64,000 bases of DNA from Euonymus europaeus (taxonomy: Eukaryota > Streptophyta > Magnoliopsida > Celastrales > Celastraceae). This document shows positions 12,800 to 26,900 of the stretch, piece after piece; within the stretch, counting starts at the first letter, position 1, and each line of letters begins with the position of its first letter. Made by a program: the position numbers and the translations under genes. The notes under the pieces are model-generated. The model did no database searches. It had not been told where the DNA came from and saw only the letters and a list, made by a program, of their open reading frames with translations. The DNA lies in the NCBI GenBank assembly GCA_963580455.1, contig OY756971.1:10749001-10813000 (forward strand). Reading direction: 5' to 3'.

Positions 12800-15700
12800 C
12801 AAGATTATTTCGATGGAAAAACACCAACTTTCTATGACAAATGGAAAAAACCGTTAAAAGCTCCTCCATAGAGAGAGTTGAGCAACTTCGAACTGGAAAA
12901 GTTGCTCGGTGTACACTTTTTAATGTTCTTTTATGTCAAATTTTACCAGTATAAGCTTCCTAGATTATTTCGATGCCAAAACATCAACATTCTACGACAA
13001 ATGGACAAAACCGTTAAAAGCTCCTCCATAGAGAGAGTTGAGCAACTTTGGACCAGAAAAATGGCTCGGTGTACACTTTTTAATGTTCTTCTATGTCAAA
13101 TTTTACATGTATAAGCTTCCTAGATTATTTCGATTCCAAAACAACAACTTTCTATGACAAATGTACAAAATTGTTAAAAGCTCCTCTATAGAGAGAGTTG
13201 AGCAACTTCGAACCATCAAAGTTCCTCGGTGTAAAGTTTTTATTGTGCTTCTATGTCAAATTTATGAGTATAAGCTTCCAAGATTACTTCGATGCAAAAC
13301 ACCAACATGCTATGACAAATGGACAAAATCATTAAAAGCTCCTCCATAGAGAGAGTTAATCAACTTCGGAGGATCAAAGTTGCTCGGTGTACACTTTTTA
13401 ATGTTCTTCTATGTCAAATTTTATGAGTATAAGCTTCCTAGATTATTTCGATTAAAAAACCCCAACTTTCTATGAGAAATGAACAAAATTGTTAAAAGCT
13501 CCTCTATAGAGAGAGTTGAGCATTTTCGAACCATCAAAGTTGCTCGGTGATACTTTTTATTGTGCTTCTATGTCAAATTTTACGAGTATAAGCTTCATAG
13601 CTTATTTCGATGCCAAAACACCGACTTTCTATGACAAAAGGACAAAACCTTTAAAAGCTCCTCCATAGAGAGAGTTGAGCAACTTCGGACCGTCAAAGAT
13701 GCTATGTGTACAACCTTTATTATTCTTTTATTCCAAATTTTACAAGTATAAGCTTCAAGATTATTTAATTGCCAAAACACCAACTTTCTATGAGAAATGG
13801 ACAAAGCCGTAAAAAGCTCCTCCATTGAGAGAGTTGAGCTACTTCGGACCTTCAAAGTTGCTCGGCGTACACTTTTTAATGTTCTTCTTTGTCAAATTTT
13901 ACAAGTATAAGCTTCCTAGATTATTTCGATGCCAAAACACCAACTTTCTATGACAAATGGACAAAATTGTTAAAAGCTCCTCTATAGAGAAAGTTGAGCA
14001 ACTTCGAACCATCAAAGTTCCTCGGTGTAAAGATTTTATTGTGCTTCTATGTCAAATTTTATGAGTATAAGCTTCCAAGATTACTTCGATGCAAAACACC
14101 AACATGCTATGACAAATGGACAAAATCGTTAAAAGCTCCTCCATAGAGAGAGTTAATCAACTTCGGAGGATCAAAGTTGCTCGGTGTACACTTTTTAATG
14201 TTCTTCTATGTCAAATTTTACGAGTATAAGCTTCCTAGATTATTTCGATTAAAAAACCCCAACTTTCTATGAGAAATGGACAAAATTGTTAAAAGCTCCT
14301 CTATAGAGAGAGTTGAGCAACTTCGAACCTGCAAAGTTGCTCGGTGTACACTTTTTAATGTTCTTCTATGTCAAATTTTACCAGTATAAGCTTCCTAGAT
14401 TATTTCGATGCCAAAACATCAGCTTTCTATGACAAATGGACAAAACCGTTAAAAGCTCCTCCATAGAGAGAGTTGTGCAACTTTGGACCAGAAAAATGGC
14501 TCGGTGTACACTTTTTAATGTTCTTCTATGTCAAATTTTACATGTATAAGCTTCCTAGATTATTTCGATGCCAAAACACCGACTTTCTATGACAAATGTA
14601 CAAAATTGTTAAAAGCTCCTCTATAGAGAGAGTTGAGCAACTTCGAACCATCAAAGTTCCTCTGTGTAAAGTTTTTATTGTGCTTCTATGTCAAATTTTA
14701 TGAGTATAAGCTTCCAAGATTACTTCGATGCAAAACACCAACATGCTATGACAAATGGACAAAGTCGTTAAAAGCTCCTCCATAGAGAGAGTTAATCAAC
14801 TTCGGAGGATCAAAGTTGCTCGGTGTACACTTTTTAATGTTCTTCTATGTCAAATTTTACGAGTATAAGATTCCTAGATTATTTCGATTAAAAAACCCCA
14901 ACTTTCAATGAGAAATGGACAAAATTGTTAAAAGCTCCTCTATAGAGAGAGTTGAGCAACTTCGAACCGGAAAAGTTGCTCGGTGTACACTTTTTAATGT
15001 TCTTCTATGTCAAATTTTACCAGTATAAGCTTCCAAGATTATTTCGATGGCAAAACACCAACTTTCTATGACAAATGGAAAAAACCGTTAAAAGCTCCTC
15101 CATAGAGAGAGTTGAGCAACTTCGAACTGGAAAAGTTGCTCGGTGTACACTTTTTAATGTTCTTCTATGTCAAATTTTACGAGTATAAGATTCCTAGATT
15201 ATTTCGATTAAAAAACCCCAACATTCTATGAGAAATGGACAAAATTGTTAAAAGCTCCTCTATAGAGAGAGTTGAGCAACTTCGAACCGGAAAAGTTGCT
15301 CGGTGTAAACTTTTTAATATTCTTCTATGTCAAATTTTACCAGTATAAGCTTCCAAGATTATTTCGATTGCAAAACACCAACTTTCTATGACAAATTGAA
15401 AAAACCGTTAAAAGCTCCTCCATAGAGAGTTGAGCAACTTCGAACTGGAAAAGTTGCTCGGTGTACACTTTTTAATGTTCTTCTATGTCATAGAAAGTTG
15501 GTGTTTTGCCATCGAAATAATCTTGGAAGCTTATACTGGTAAAATTTGACATAGAAGAACATTAAAAAGTGTACACCGAGCAACTTTTCCGGTTCGAAGT
15601 TGCTCAACTCTCTCTATAGAGGAGCTTTTAACAATTTTGTCCATTTCTCATAGAAAGTTGGGGTTTCTTAATCGAAATAATCTAGAAAATCTTATACTCG

Positions 15701-17920
15701 TAAAATTTGACATAGAAGAACATTAAAAAGTGTACACCGAGCAACTTTGATCCTCCGAAGTTGATTAACTCTCTCTATGGAGGAGCTTTTAACGACTTTG
15801 TCCATTTGTCATAGCATGTTGGTGTTTTGCATCGAAGTAATCTTGGAAGCTTATACTCATAAAATTTGACATAGAAGCACAATAAAAACATTACAGAGAG
15901 TAACTTTGATGGTTCGAAGTTGCTCAACTCTCTCTATAGAGGAACTTTTAACAATTTTGTACATTTGTCATAGAAAGTTGGTGTTTTGGCATCGAAATAA
16001 TCTAGGAAGCTTATACATGTAAAATTTGACATAGAAGAACATTAAAAAGTGTACACCGAGCCATTTTTCTGGTCCAAAGTTGCTCAACTCTCTCTATGGA
16101 GGAGCTTTTAACGGTTTTGTCCATTTGTCATAGAAAGTTGATGTTTTGGCATCAAAATAATCTAGGAAGCTTATACTGGTAAAATTTGACATAGAAGAAC
16201 ATTAAAAAGTGTACACCGAGCAACTTTTCCAGTTTGAAGTTGCTCAACTCTCTCTATGGAGGAGCTTTTAACGGTTTTTTCCATTTGTCATAGAAAGTTG
16301 GTGTTTTGGCATCGAAATAATCTTGGAAGCTTATACTCGTAAAATTTGACATAGAAGCACAATAAAAAGTTACACCGAGCAACTTTTCCGGTTCGAAGTT
16401 GCTTAACTCTCTCTATAGAGGAGCTTTTAACAATTTTGTCCATTTCTCATAGAAAGTTGGGGTTTTTTAATCGAAATAATCTAGGAAGCTTATACTCATA
16501 ATATTTGACATAGAAGAACATTAAAAAGTGTACACCGAGCAACTTTGATCTTCCGAAGTTGATTAACTCTCTCTATGGAGGAGCTTTTAACGATTTTGTC
16601 CATTTGTCATAGCATGTTGGTGTTTTGCATCGAAGTAATCTTGGAAGCTTATACTCGTAAAATTTGACATAGAAGCACAATAAAAACTTTACACCGAGGA
16701 ACTTTGATGGTTCGAAGTTGCTCAACTGTCTCTATAGAGGAGCTTTTAACAATTTTGTCCATTTGTCATAGAAAGTTGGTGTTTTGGCATCGAAATAATC
16801 AAGGAAGCTTATACTTGTAAAATTTGACATAGAAGAACATTAAAAAGTGTACGCCGAGCAACTTTGATGGTCCGAAGTAGCTCAACTCTCTCAATGGAGG
16901 AGCTTTTTACGGCTTTGTCCATTTCTCATAGAAAGTTGGTGTTTTGGAAATTAAATAATCTTGAAGCTTATAATTGTAAAATTTGGAATAAAAGAACAAT
17001 AAAAGTTGTACACATAGCATCTTTAACGATCCGAAGTTGCTCAACTCTCTCTATGGAGGAGCTTTTAAAGGTTTTGTCCATTTGTCATAGAAAGTCGGTG
17101 TTTTGGCATCGAAATAAGCCATGAAGCTTATATTCGTAAAATTTGACATAGAAGCACAATAAAAAGTTTCACCGAGCAACTTTGATGGTTCGAAAATGCT
17201 CAACTCTCTCTATAGAGGAGCTTTTAACAATTTTGTCCATTTCTCATAGAAAGTTGGGGTTTTTTAATCGAAATAATCTAGGAAGCTTATACTTGTAAAA
17301 TTTGACATAGAAGAACATTAAAAAGTGTACACCGAGCAACTTTGATCGTCCGAAGTTGATTAACTCTCTCTATGGAGGAGCTTTTAACGATTTTGTCCAT
17401 TTGTCATAGCATGTTGGTGTTTTGCATCGAAGTAATTTTGGAAGCTTACACTCATAAAATTTGACATAGAAGCACAATAAAAACTTTACACCGAGGAACT
17501 TTGATGGTTCGAAGTTGCTCAACTCTCTCCATAGAAGAGCTTTTAACAATTTTGTACATTTGTCATAGAAAGTTGGTGTTTTGGCATCGAAATAATCTAG
17601 GAAGCTTATACATGTGAAATTTGACATAGAAGAACATTAAAAAGTGTACACTGAGCCATTTTTCTGGTCCAAAGTTGCTCAACTTTCTCTATGGAGGAGC
17701 TTTTAACGGTTTTGTCCATTTTTCATAGAAAGTTGATGTTTTGGCATCGAAATAATCTAGGAAGCTTATACTGGTAAAATTTGACATAGAAGAACATTAA
17801 AAAGTGTACACCGATCAACTTTTCCGGTTCGAAGTTGCTCAACTCTCTCTATGGAGGAGCTTTTAACGATTTTTTTCATTTGTCATAGAAAGTTGGTGTT
17901 TTGGCATCGAAATAATCTAG
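12800..17920. repeat. Large imperfect palindrome (inverted duplication) around the first strand switch
   Basis: The left arm (about 12.8-15.07 kb, plus) and right arm (15,491-about 17.92 kb, minus) carry the same monomer classes in mirror order and share private variants. AAAGTCGTTA at 14761 pairs with its reverse complement at 15790-15799, and ACTTTCTA at 15061 pairs with 15491-15498; the position sum is 30,559-30,560. Farther out, GATGCTATG at 13698 pairs with 17013-17021 and ACATGT at 13105 pairs with 17610-17615, with sums of 30,719-30,720. The shift of 159-160 shows exactly one extra monomer in the right arm, near 16.26-16.43 kb. About 420 bp (15,069-15,490) at the centre is unpaired. 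The arms differ by scattered substitutions. Confidence 0.85.
15481..15495. other. Strand-switch point 1 (plus to minus)
   Basis: Satellite in plus orientation stops in TTCTATGTCA and continues directly as minus orientation from CATAGAAAGTTGG. The fused sequence TTCTATGTCATAGAA is a perfect inverted repeat, with 7-bp arms and a one-base centre. The two parental sequences (plus ...CTATGTCAAATT, minus ...TTTGTCATAGAA) share TGTCA, a 5-bp microhomology at 15,486-15,490. Confidence 0.9.
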
Positions 17921-20900
17921 GAAGTTTATACTGGTAAAATTTGACATAGAAGAACATTAAAAAGTGTACACCGAGCAACTTTTCCGGTTCGAAGTTGCTC
18001 AACTCTCTCTATGGAAGAGCTTTTAACGGTTTTTTCCATTTTTCATAGAAAGTTGGTGTTTTGGCATCGAAATAATCTTGGAAGCTTATACTCGTAAAAT
18101 TTGACATAGAAGCACAATAAAAAGTTTCACCGAGCAACTTTGATGGTTCGAAAATCCTCAACTCTCTTTATAGAGGAGCTTTTAACAATTTTGTCAATTT
18201 CTCATAGAAAGTTGGGGTTTTTTAATCGAAATAATCTAGTAAGCTTCTACTTGTAAAATTTGACATAAAAGAACATTTAAAAGTTTACACTGAGCCATTT
18301 TTCTGGTCCAAAGTTGCTCAACTCTCTCTATGGAGGAGCTTTTAACGATTTTGTCCATTTGTCATAGAAAGTTGGTGTTTTGGTATCGAAATAATCTTGG
18401 AAGCTTATACTCGTAAAATTTGACATAGAAGCACAATAAAAATTTTCACCGAGCAACTTTGATGGTTCGAAGTTGATTAACTCTCTCTATAGAGGAGCTT
18501 TTAACAATTTTGTCCATTTCTCATAGAAAGTTGGGGTTTTTTAATCGAAATAATCTAGGAAGCTTATACTCATAAAATTTGACATAGAAGAACATTAAAA
18601 AGTGTACACCGAGCAATTTTGATCGTCCGAAGTTGATTAACTCTCTCTATGGAGGAGCTTTTAATGATTTTGTCCATTTGTCATAGCATGTTGGCGTTTT
18701 GCATCGAAGTAATCTTGGAAGCTTATACTCATAAAATTTGACATAGAAGCACAATAAAAACTTTACACCGAGGAACTTTGATGGTTCGAAGTTGCTCAAC
18801 TCTCTCTATAGAGGAGCCTTTAACGATTTTGTCCATTTGTCATAGCATGTTGGTGTTTTGCATCGAAGTAATCTTGGAAGCTTATACTCATAAAATTTGA
18901 CATAGAAGCACAATAAAAACTTTACACCCAGGAACTTTGATGGTTCGAAGTTGCTCAACTCTCTCTATAGAGGAGCTTTTAACAATTTTGTCCATTTGTC
19001 ATAGAAAGTTGGTGTTTTGGCATCGAAATAATCTAGGAAGCTTATACTTGTAAAATTTGACATAGAAGAACATTAAAAAGTGTACACCGAGCCATTTTTC
19101 TGGTCCAAAGTTGCTCAACTCTCTCTATGGAGGAGCTTTTAACGGTTTTGTCCATTTGTCATAGAAAGTTGATGTTTTGGCATCGAAATAATCTAGGAAG
19201 CTTATACTGGTAAAATTTGACATAGAAAAACATTAAAAAGTGTACACCGAGAAACTTTTCCAGTTCGAAGTTGCTCAACTCTCTCTATGGAGGAGCTTTT
19301 AACGGTTTTTTCCATTTGTCATAGAAAGTTGGTGTTTTGGCATCGAAATAATCTTGGAAGCTTATACTCGTAAAATTTGACATAGAAGCACAATAAAAAG
19401 TTTCATCAAGCAACTTTGATGGTTCGAAAATCCTCAACTCTCTCTATAGAGGAGCTTTTAACAATTTTGTCAATTTCTCATAGAAAGTTGGGGTTTTTTA
19501 ATTGAAATAATCTAGGAAGCTTATACTTGTAAAATTTGACATAAAAGAACATTAAAAAGTGTACAATGAGCCATTTTTCTGGTCCAAAGTTGCTCAACTC
19601 TCTCTATGGAGGAGCTTTTAACGGTTTTGTCCATTTTTCATAGAAAGTTGTTGTTTTGGTATCGAAATAATCTAGGAAGCTTATACTGGTAAAATTTGAC
19701 ATAGAAGAACATTAAAAAGTGTACACCGAGCAACTTTTCCGGTTCGAAGTTGCTCAACTCTCTCTATGGAGGAGCTTTTAACGGTTTTTTCCATTTGTCA
19801 TAGAAAGTTGGTGTTTTGGCATCGAAATAATCTTGGAAGCTTATACTCGTAAAATTTGACATAGAAGCACAATAAAAAGTTTCACCGAGCAACTTTGATG
19901 GTTCGAAAATCCTCAACTCTCTCTATAGAGGAGCTTTTAACAATTTTGTCCATTTCTTATAGAAAGTTGGGGTTTTTTAATCGAAATAATCTAGGAAGCT
20001 TATACTCGTAAAATTTGACATAGAAGAACATTAAAAAGTGTACACAGAGCAACTTTGATCGTCCGAAGTTGATTAACTCTCTCTATGGAGGAGCTTTTAA
20101 CGATTTTGTCCATTTGTCATAGCATGTTGGTGTTTTGCATCGAAGTAATCTTGGAAGCTTATACTCATAAAATTTGACATAGAAGCACAATAAAAACTTT
20201 ACACCGAGGAAGTTTGATGGTTCGAAGTTGCTCAACTCTCTCTATAGAGGAGCTTTTAACAATTTTGTCCATTTGTCATAGAAAGTAGGTGTTTTGGCAT
20301 CGAAATAATCTAGGAAGCTTATACTTGTAAAATTAGACATAGAAGAACATTAAAAAGTGTACGCCGAGCAACTTTTCTGTTTCGATTTTGCTCAACTCTC
20401 TCTATGGAAGAGCTTTTAACGGTTTTGTCTATTTGTCATAGAAAGTTGGTGTTTTGGCATCGAAATAATCTAGGAAGCTTGTACTTGTAAAATTTGACAT
20501 AAAAGAACATTAAAAAGTATACACCGAGCCATTTTTCTGGTCCGAAGTTGCTCAACTCTCTCTATCGAGGAGCTTTTAACGGTTTTGTCCATTTGTCATA
20601 GAAAGTTGATATTTTGGCATCGAAATAATCTAGGAAGCTTATACTGGTAAAATTTTTACATAGAAGAACATTAAAAAGTGTACACCGAGCAACTTTTCCG
20701 GTTCGAAGTTGCTCAACTCTCTCTATGGAAGAGCTTTTAACGGTTTTTTCCATTTGTCATAGAAAGTTCGTGTTTTGGCATCGAAATAATCTTGCAAGCT
20801 TATACTCGTAAAATTTGACATAGAAGCACAATAAAAAGTTTCACCGAGCAACTTTGATGGTTCGAAAATCCTCAACTCTCTCTATTGAGGAGCTTTTAAC

Positions 20901-23900
20901 AATTTTGTCAATTTCTCACAGAAAGGTGGGGTTTTTTAATCGAAATAATCTAGGAAGCTTATACTTGTAAGATTTGACATAAAAGAACATTAAAAAGTGG
21001 ACACTGAGCCATTTTTCTGGTCCAAAGTTGCTCAACTCTCTCTATGGAGGAGCTTTTAACGATTTTGTCCATTTTTCATAGAAAGTTGATGTTTTGGCAT
21101 CGAAATAATCTAGGAAGCTTATACTGGTAAAATTTGACATAAAAGAACATTAAAAAGTGTACACCGAGGAACTTTTCCGGTTCGAAGTTGCTCAACTCTC
21201 TCTATGGAGGAGCTTTTAACGGTTTTTTCCATTTGTCATAGAAAGTTGGTGTTTTGGCATCGAAATAATCTTGGAAGCTTATACTCGTAAAATTTGACAT
21301 AGAAGCACAATAAAAAGTTTCAGCGAGCAACTTTGATGGTTCGAAGTTGATTAACTCTCTCTATAGAGGAGCTTTTAACAATTTTGTCCATTTCTCATAG
21401 AAAGTTGGGGTTTTTTAATCGAAATAGTCTAGGAAGCTTATACTCATAAAATTTGACATAGAAGAACATTAAAAAGTGTACACCGAGCAATTTTGATCGT
21501 CCGAAGTTGATTAACTCTCTCTATGGAGGAGCTTTTAACGATTTTGTCCATTTGTCATAGCATGTTGGTGTTTTGCATCGATGTAATATTGGAAGCTTAT
21601 ACTCATAAAATTTGACATAGAAGCACAATAAAAACTTTACACCGAGAAAGTTTGATGGTTCGAAGTTGCTCAACTCTCTCTATAGAGGAGCTTTTAAGAA
21701 TTTTGTCCATTTGTCATAGAAAGTAGGTGTTTTGGCATCGAAATAATCTAGGAAGCTTATACTTGTAAAATTAGACATAGAAGAACATTAAAAAGTGTAC
21801 GCCGAGCAACTTTTCTGTTTCGATTTTGCTCAACTCTCTCTATGGAAGAGCTTTTAACGGTTTTGTCTATTTTTCATAGAAAGTTGGTGTTTTGACATCG
21901 AAATAATCTAGGAAGCTTGTACTTGTAAAATTTGACATAAAAGAACATTAAAAAGTGTACACCGAGCCATTTTTCTGGTCCGAAGTTGCTCAACTCTCTC
22001 TATGGAGGAGCTTTTAACGGTTTTGTCCATTTGTCATAGAAAGTTGATATTTTGGCATCGAAATAATCTAGGAAGCTTATACTGGTAAAATTTGACATAG
22101 AAGAACATTAAAAAGTGTACACCGAGCAACTTTTCCGGTTCGAAGTTGCTCAACTCTCTCTATGGAAGAGCTTTTAACGGTTTTTTCCATTTGTCATAGA
22201 AAGTTGGTGTTTTGGCATCGAAATAATTTTGGAAGCTTATACTCGTAAAATTTGACATAGAAGCACAATAAAAAGTTTCACCGAGCAACTTTGATGGTTC
22301 GAAAATCCTCAACTCTCTCTATAGAGGAGCTTTTAACAATTTTGTCAATTTCTCATAGAAAGTTGGGGTTTTTTAATCGAAATAATCTAGGAAGCTTATA
22401 CTTGTAAAATTTGACATAAAAGAACATTAAAAAGTGGACACTGAGCCATTTTTCTGGACCAAAGTTGCTCAACTCTCTCTATGGAGGAGCTTTTAACGAT
22501 TTTGTCCATTTTTCATAGAAAGTTGATGTTTTGGCATCGAAATAATCTAGGAAGCTTATACTGGTAAAATTTGACATAGAAGAACATTAAAAAGTGTACA
22601 CCGAGCAACTTTTCTGGTTCGAAGTTGCTCAACTCTTTCTATGGAGGAGTTTTTAACGGTTTTTTCCATTTGTCATAGAAAGTTGGTGTTTTGGCATCGA
22701 AATAATCTTGGAAGCTTATACTCGTAAAATTTGACATAGAAGCACAATAAAAAGTTTCACCGAGCAACTTTGATGGTTCGTAGTTGATTAACTCTCTCTA
22801 TAGAGAAGCTTTTAACAATTTTGTCCATTTCTCATAGAAAGTTGGGGTTTTTTAATCGAAATAGTCTAGGAAGCTTATACTCATAAAATTTGACATTGAA
22901 GAACATTAAAAAGTGTACACCGAGCAATTTTGATCGTCCGAAGTTGATTAACTCTCTCTATGGAAGAGTTTTTAACGATTTTGTCCATTTTTCATAGCAT
23001 GTTGCCGTTTTGCATCGAAGTAATCTTGGAAGCTTATACTCATAAAATTTGACATAGAAGCACAATAAAAAATTTATACCGAGGAACTTTGATGGTTCGA
23101 AGTTGCTCAACTCTCTCTATAGAGGAGCCTTTAACGATTTTGTCCATTTGTCATAGCATGTTGGTGTTTTGCATCGAAGTAATCTTGGAAGCTTATACTC
23201 ATAAAATTTGACATAGAAGCACAATAAAAACTTTACACTCAGGAACTTTGATGGTTCGAAGTTGCTCAACTCTCTCTATAGAGGAGCTTTAAACAATTTT
23301 GTCCATTTGTCATAGAAAGTTGGTGTTTTGGCATCGAAATAATCTAGGAAGCTTATACTTGTAAAATTTGACATAGAAGAACATTAAAAAGTGGACATCG
23401 AGCCATTTTTCTGGTCCAAAGTTGCTCAACTCTCTCTATGGAGGAGCTTTTAACGGTTTTGTCCATTTGTCATAGAAAGTTGATGTTTTGGCATCGAAAT
23501 AATCTAGGAAGCTTATACTGGTAAAATTTGACATAGAAAAACATTAAAAAGTGTACACCGAGAAACTTTTCCGGTTCGAAGTTGCTCAACTCTCTCTATG
23601 GAGGAGCTTTTAACGGTTTTTTCCATTTGTCATAGAAAGTTGGTGTTTTGGAATCGAAATAATCTTGGAAGCTTATACTCGTAAAATTTGACATAGAAGC
23701 ATAATAAAAAGTTTCACCAAGCAACTTTGATGGTTCGAAAATCCTCAACTCTCTCTATAGAGGAGCTTTTAACAATTTTGTCAATTTCTCATAGAAAGTT
23801 GGGGTTTTGTAATCGAAATAATCTAGGAAGCCTATACTTGTAAAATTTGACATAAAAGAACATTAAAAAGTGTACAATGAGCCATTTTTCTGGTCCAAAG

Positions 23901-26900
23901 TTCCTCAACTCTCTCTATGGAGGAGCTTTTAACGGTTTTGTCCATTTTTCATAGAAAGTTGTTGTTTTGGCATCGAAATAATCTAGGAAGCTTATACTGG
24001 TAAAATTTGACATAGAAGTACATTAAAAAGTGTACACCGAGCAACTTTTCCGGTTCGAAGTTGCTCAACTCTCTCTATGGAGGAGCTTTTAACGGTTTTT
24101 TCCATTTGTCATAGAAAGTTGGTGTTTTGGCATCGAAATAATCTTGGAAGCTTATACTCGTAAAATTTGACATAGAAGCACAATAAAAAGTTTCACCGAG
24201 CAACTTTGATGGTTCGAAAATCCTCAACTCTCTCTATAGAGGAGCTTTTAACAATTTTGTCCATTTCTCATAGAAAGTTGGGGTTTTTTAATCGAAATAA
24301 TCTAGGAAGCTTATACTCGTAAAATTTGACATAGAAGAACATTAAAAAGTGTACATCGAGCAACTTTGATCGTCCGAAGTTGATTAACTCTCTCTATGGA
24401 GGAGCTTTTAACGATTTTGTCCATTTGTCATAGCATGTTGGTGTTTTGCATCGAAGTAATCTTGGAAGCTTATACTCATAAAATTTGACATAGAAGCACA
24501 ATAAAAACTTTACACCGAGGAAGTTTGATGGTTCGAAGTTGCTCAACTCTCTCTATAAAGGAGCTTTTAAAAATTTTGTCCATTTGTCATAGAAAGTAGG
24601 TGTTTTGGCATCGAAATAATCTAGGAAGCTTATACTTGTAAAATTAGACATAGAAGAACATTAAAAAGTGTACGCCGAGCAACTTTTCTGTTTCGATTTT
24701 GCTCAACTCTCTCTATGGAAGAGCTTTTGACGGTTTTGTCTATTTGTCATAGAAAGTTGGTGTTTTGGCATCGAAATAATCTAGGAAGCTTATACTGGTA
24801 AAATTTGACATAGAAGAACATTAAAAAGTGTACACCGAGCCATTTTTCTGGTCCAAAGTTGCTCAACTCTCTCTATGGAGGAGCTTTTAACGGTTTTGTC
24901 CATTTGTCATAGAAAGTTGATGTTTTGGCATCGAAATAATCTAGGAAGCTTATACTGGTAAAATTTGACATAGAAGAACAATAAAAAGTGTACACCGAGC
25001 AACTTTTCCGGTTCGAAGTTGCTCAACTCTCTCTATGGAGGAGCTTTTAACGGTTTTTTCCATTTGTCATAGAAAGTTGGTGTTTTGGCATCGAAATAAT
25101 CTTGGAAGCTTATACTCGTAAAATTTGACATAGAAGCACAATAAAAAGTTTCACCAAGCAACTTTGATGGTTCAAAAATCCTCAACTCTCTCTATAGAGG
25201 AGCTTTTAATAATTTTGTCAATTTCTCATAGAAAGTTGGGGTTTTTTAATCGAAATAATCTAGGAAGCTTATACTTGTAAAATTTGACATAAAAGAACAT
25301 TAAAAAGTGTACACTGAGACATTTTTCTGGTCCAAAGTTGCTCAACTCTCTCTATGGAGGAGCTTTTAACGGTTTTGTCCATTTTTCATAGAAAGTTGTT
25401 GTTTTGGCATCGAAATAATCTAGGAAGCTTATACTGGTAAAATTTGACATAGAAGAACATTAAAAAGTGTACACCGAGCAACTTTTCCGGTTCGAAGTTG
25501 CTCAACTCTCTCTATGGAGGAGCTTTTAACGGTTTTTTCCATTTGTCATAGAAAGTTGGTGTTTTGGCATCGAAATAATCTTGGAAGCTTATACTCGTAA
25601 AATTTGACATAGAAGCACAATAAAAAGTTTCACCGAGCAACTTTGATGGTTCGAAGTTGATGAACTCTCTCTATAGAGGAGCTTTTAACAATTTTGTCCA
25701 TTTCTCATAGAAAGTTGGGGTTTTTTAATCGAAATAGTCTAGGAAGCTTATACTCATAAAATTTGACATTGAAGAACATTAAAAAGTGTACACCGAGCAA
25801 TTTTGATCGTCCGAAGTTGATTAACTCTCTCTATGGAAGAGTTTTTAACGATTTTGTCCATTTGTCATAGCATGTTGCCGTTTTGCATCGAAGTAATCTT
25901 GGAAGCTTATACTCATAAAATTTGACATAGAAGCACAATAAAAAATTTATACCGAGGAACTTTGATGGTTCGAAGTTGCTCAACTCTCTCTATAGAGGAG
26001 CCTTTAACGATTTTGTCCATTTGTCATAGCATGTTGGTGTTTTGCATCGAAGTAATCTTGGAAGCTTATACTCATAAAATTTGACATAGAAGCACAATAA
26101 AAACTTTACACCCAGGAACTTTGATGGTTCGAAGTTGCTCAACTCTCTCTATAGAGGAGCTTTAAACAATTTTGTCCATTTGTCATAGAAAGTTGGTGTT
26201 TTGGCATCGAAATAATCTAGGAAGCTTATACTTGTAAAATTTGACATAGAAGAACATTAAAAAGTGTACATCGAGCCATTTTTCTGGTCCAAAGTTGCTC
26301 AACTCTCTCTATGGAGGAGCTTTTAACGGTTTTGTCCATTTGTCATAGAAAGTTGATGTTTTGGCATCGAAATAATCTAGGAAGCTTATACTGGTAAAAT
26401 TTGACATAGAAAAACATTAAAAAGTGTACACCGAGAAACTTTTCCGGTTCGAAGTTGCTCAACTCTCTCTATGGAGGAGCTTTTAACGGTTTTTTCCATT
26501 TGTCATAGAAAGTTGGTGTTTTGGAATCGAAATAATCTTGGAAGCTTATACTCGTAAAATTTGACATAGAAGAACATTAAAAAGTGTACACCGAGCAACT
26601 TTGATCGTCCGAAGTTGATTAACTCTCTCTATGGAGGAGCTTTTAACGATTTTGTCCATTTGTCATAGCATGTTGGTGTTTTGCATCGAAGTAATCTTGG
26701 AAGCTTATACTCATAAAATTTGACATAGAAGCACAATAAAAACTTTACACCGAGGAAGTTTGATGGTTCGAAGTTGCTCAACTCTCTCTATAGAGGAGCT
26801 TTTAACAATTTTGTCCATTTGTCATAGAAAGTAGGTGTTTTGGCATCGAAATAATCTAGGAAGCTTATACTTGTAAAATTAGACATAGAAGAACATTAAA

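Larger units (their letters stand above)
922..15490 (+). repeat. Satellite array, left block, plus orientation (~91 monomers)
   Basis: Tandem copies of a monomer of about 159-160 bp. The AAGCTT landmarks at 1004, 1323, 1482, 1641 and 1801, plus a mutated site (AATCTT) at 1163, give steps of 159, 160, 159, 159 and 160 bp. Reading from the HindIII site, each copy contains TCCTAGATTATTTCGATG, CACCAACTTTCTATGA, a GTTAAAAGCTCCTC segment, ATAGAGAGAGTT, GAGCAACTT, AAGTTGCTC, GGTGTACAC, TTTTTAATG and TTCTATGTCAAATTTTA. Several diverged monomer classes alternate: one with TTAATCAAC then a CGATTAAAAAACCCC block; one with GAGCATTTTCG; one with GATGCTATGTGTACAAC and ATTGCC; and one with TTACTTCGATGCAAAAC and ACATGCTATG, which is one base shorter. 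From 922 to about 6.6 kb the class order is irregular; from 6.7 kb it becomes a regular higher-order repeat. No gene, RNA gene or inserted element was seen. Confidence 0.97.

Noticed and set aside
15481..15495. Strand switch as a pure sequencing or assembly artefact (for example a missed hairpin adapter)
   Set aside because: A read-level fold-back would give near-identical arms starting at the switch. Here about 420 bp is unpaired, the arms differ by substitutions and one has an extra monomer. Artefact is not excluded without raw reads, but it is less likely.
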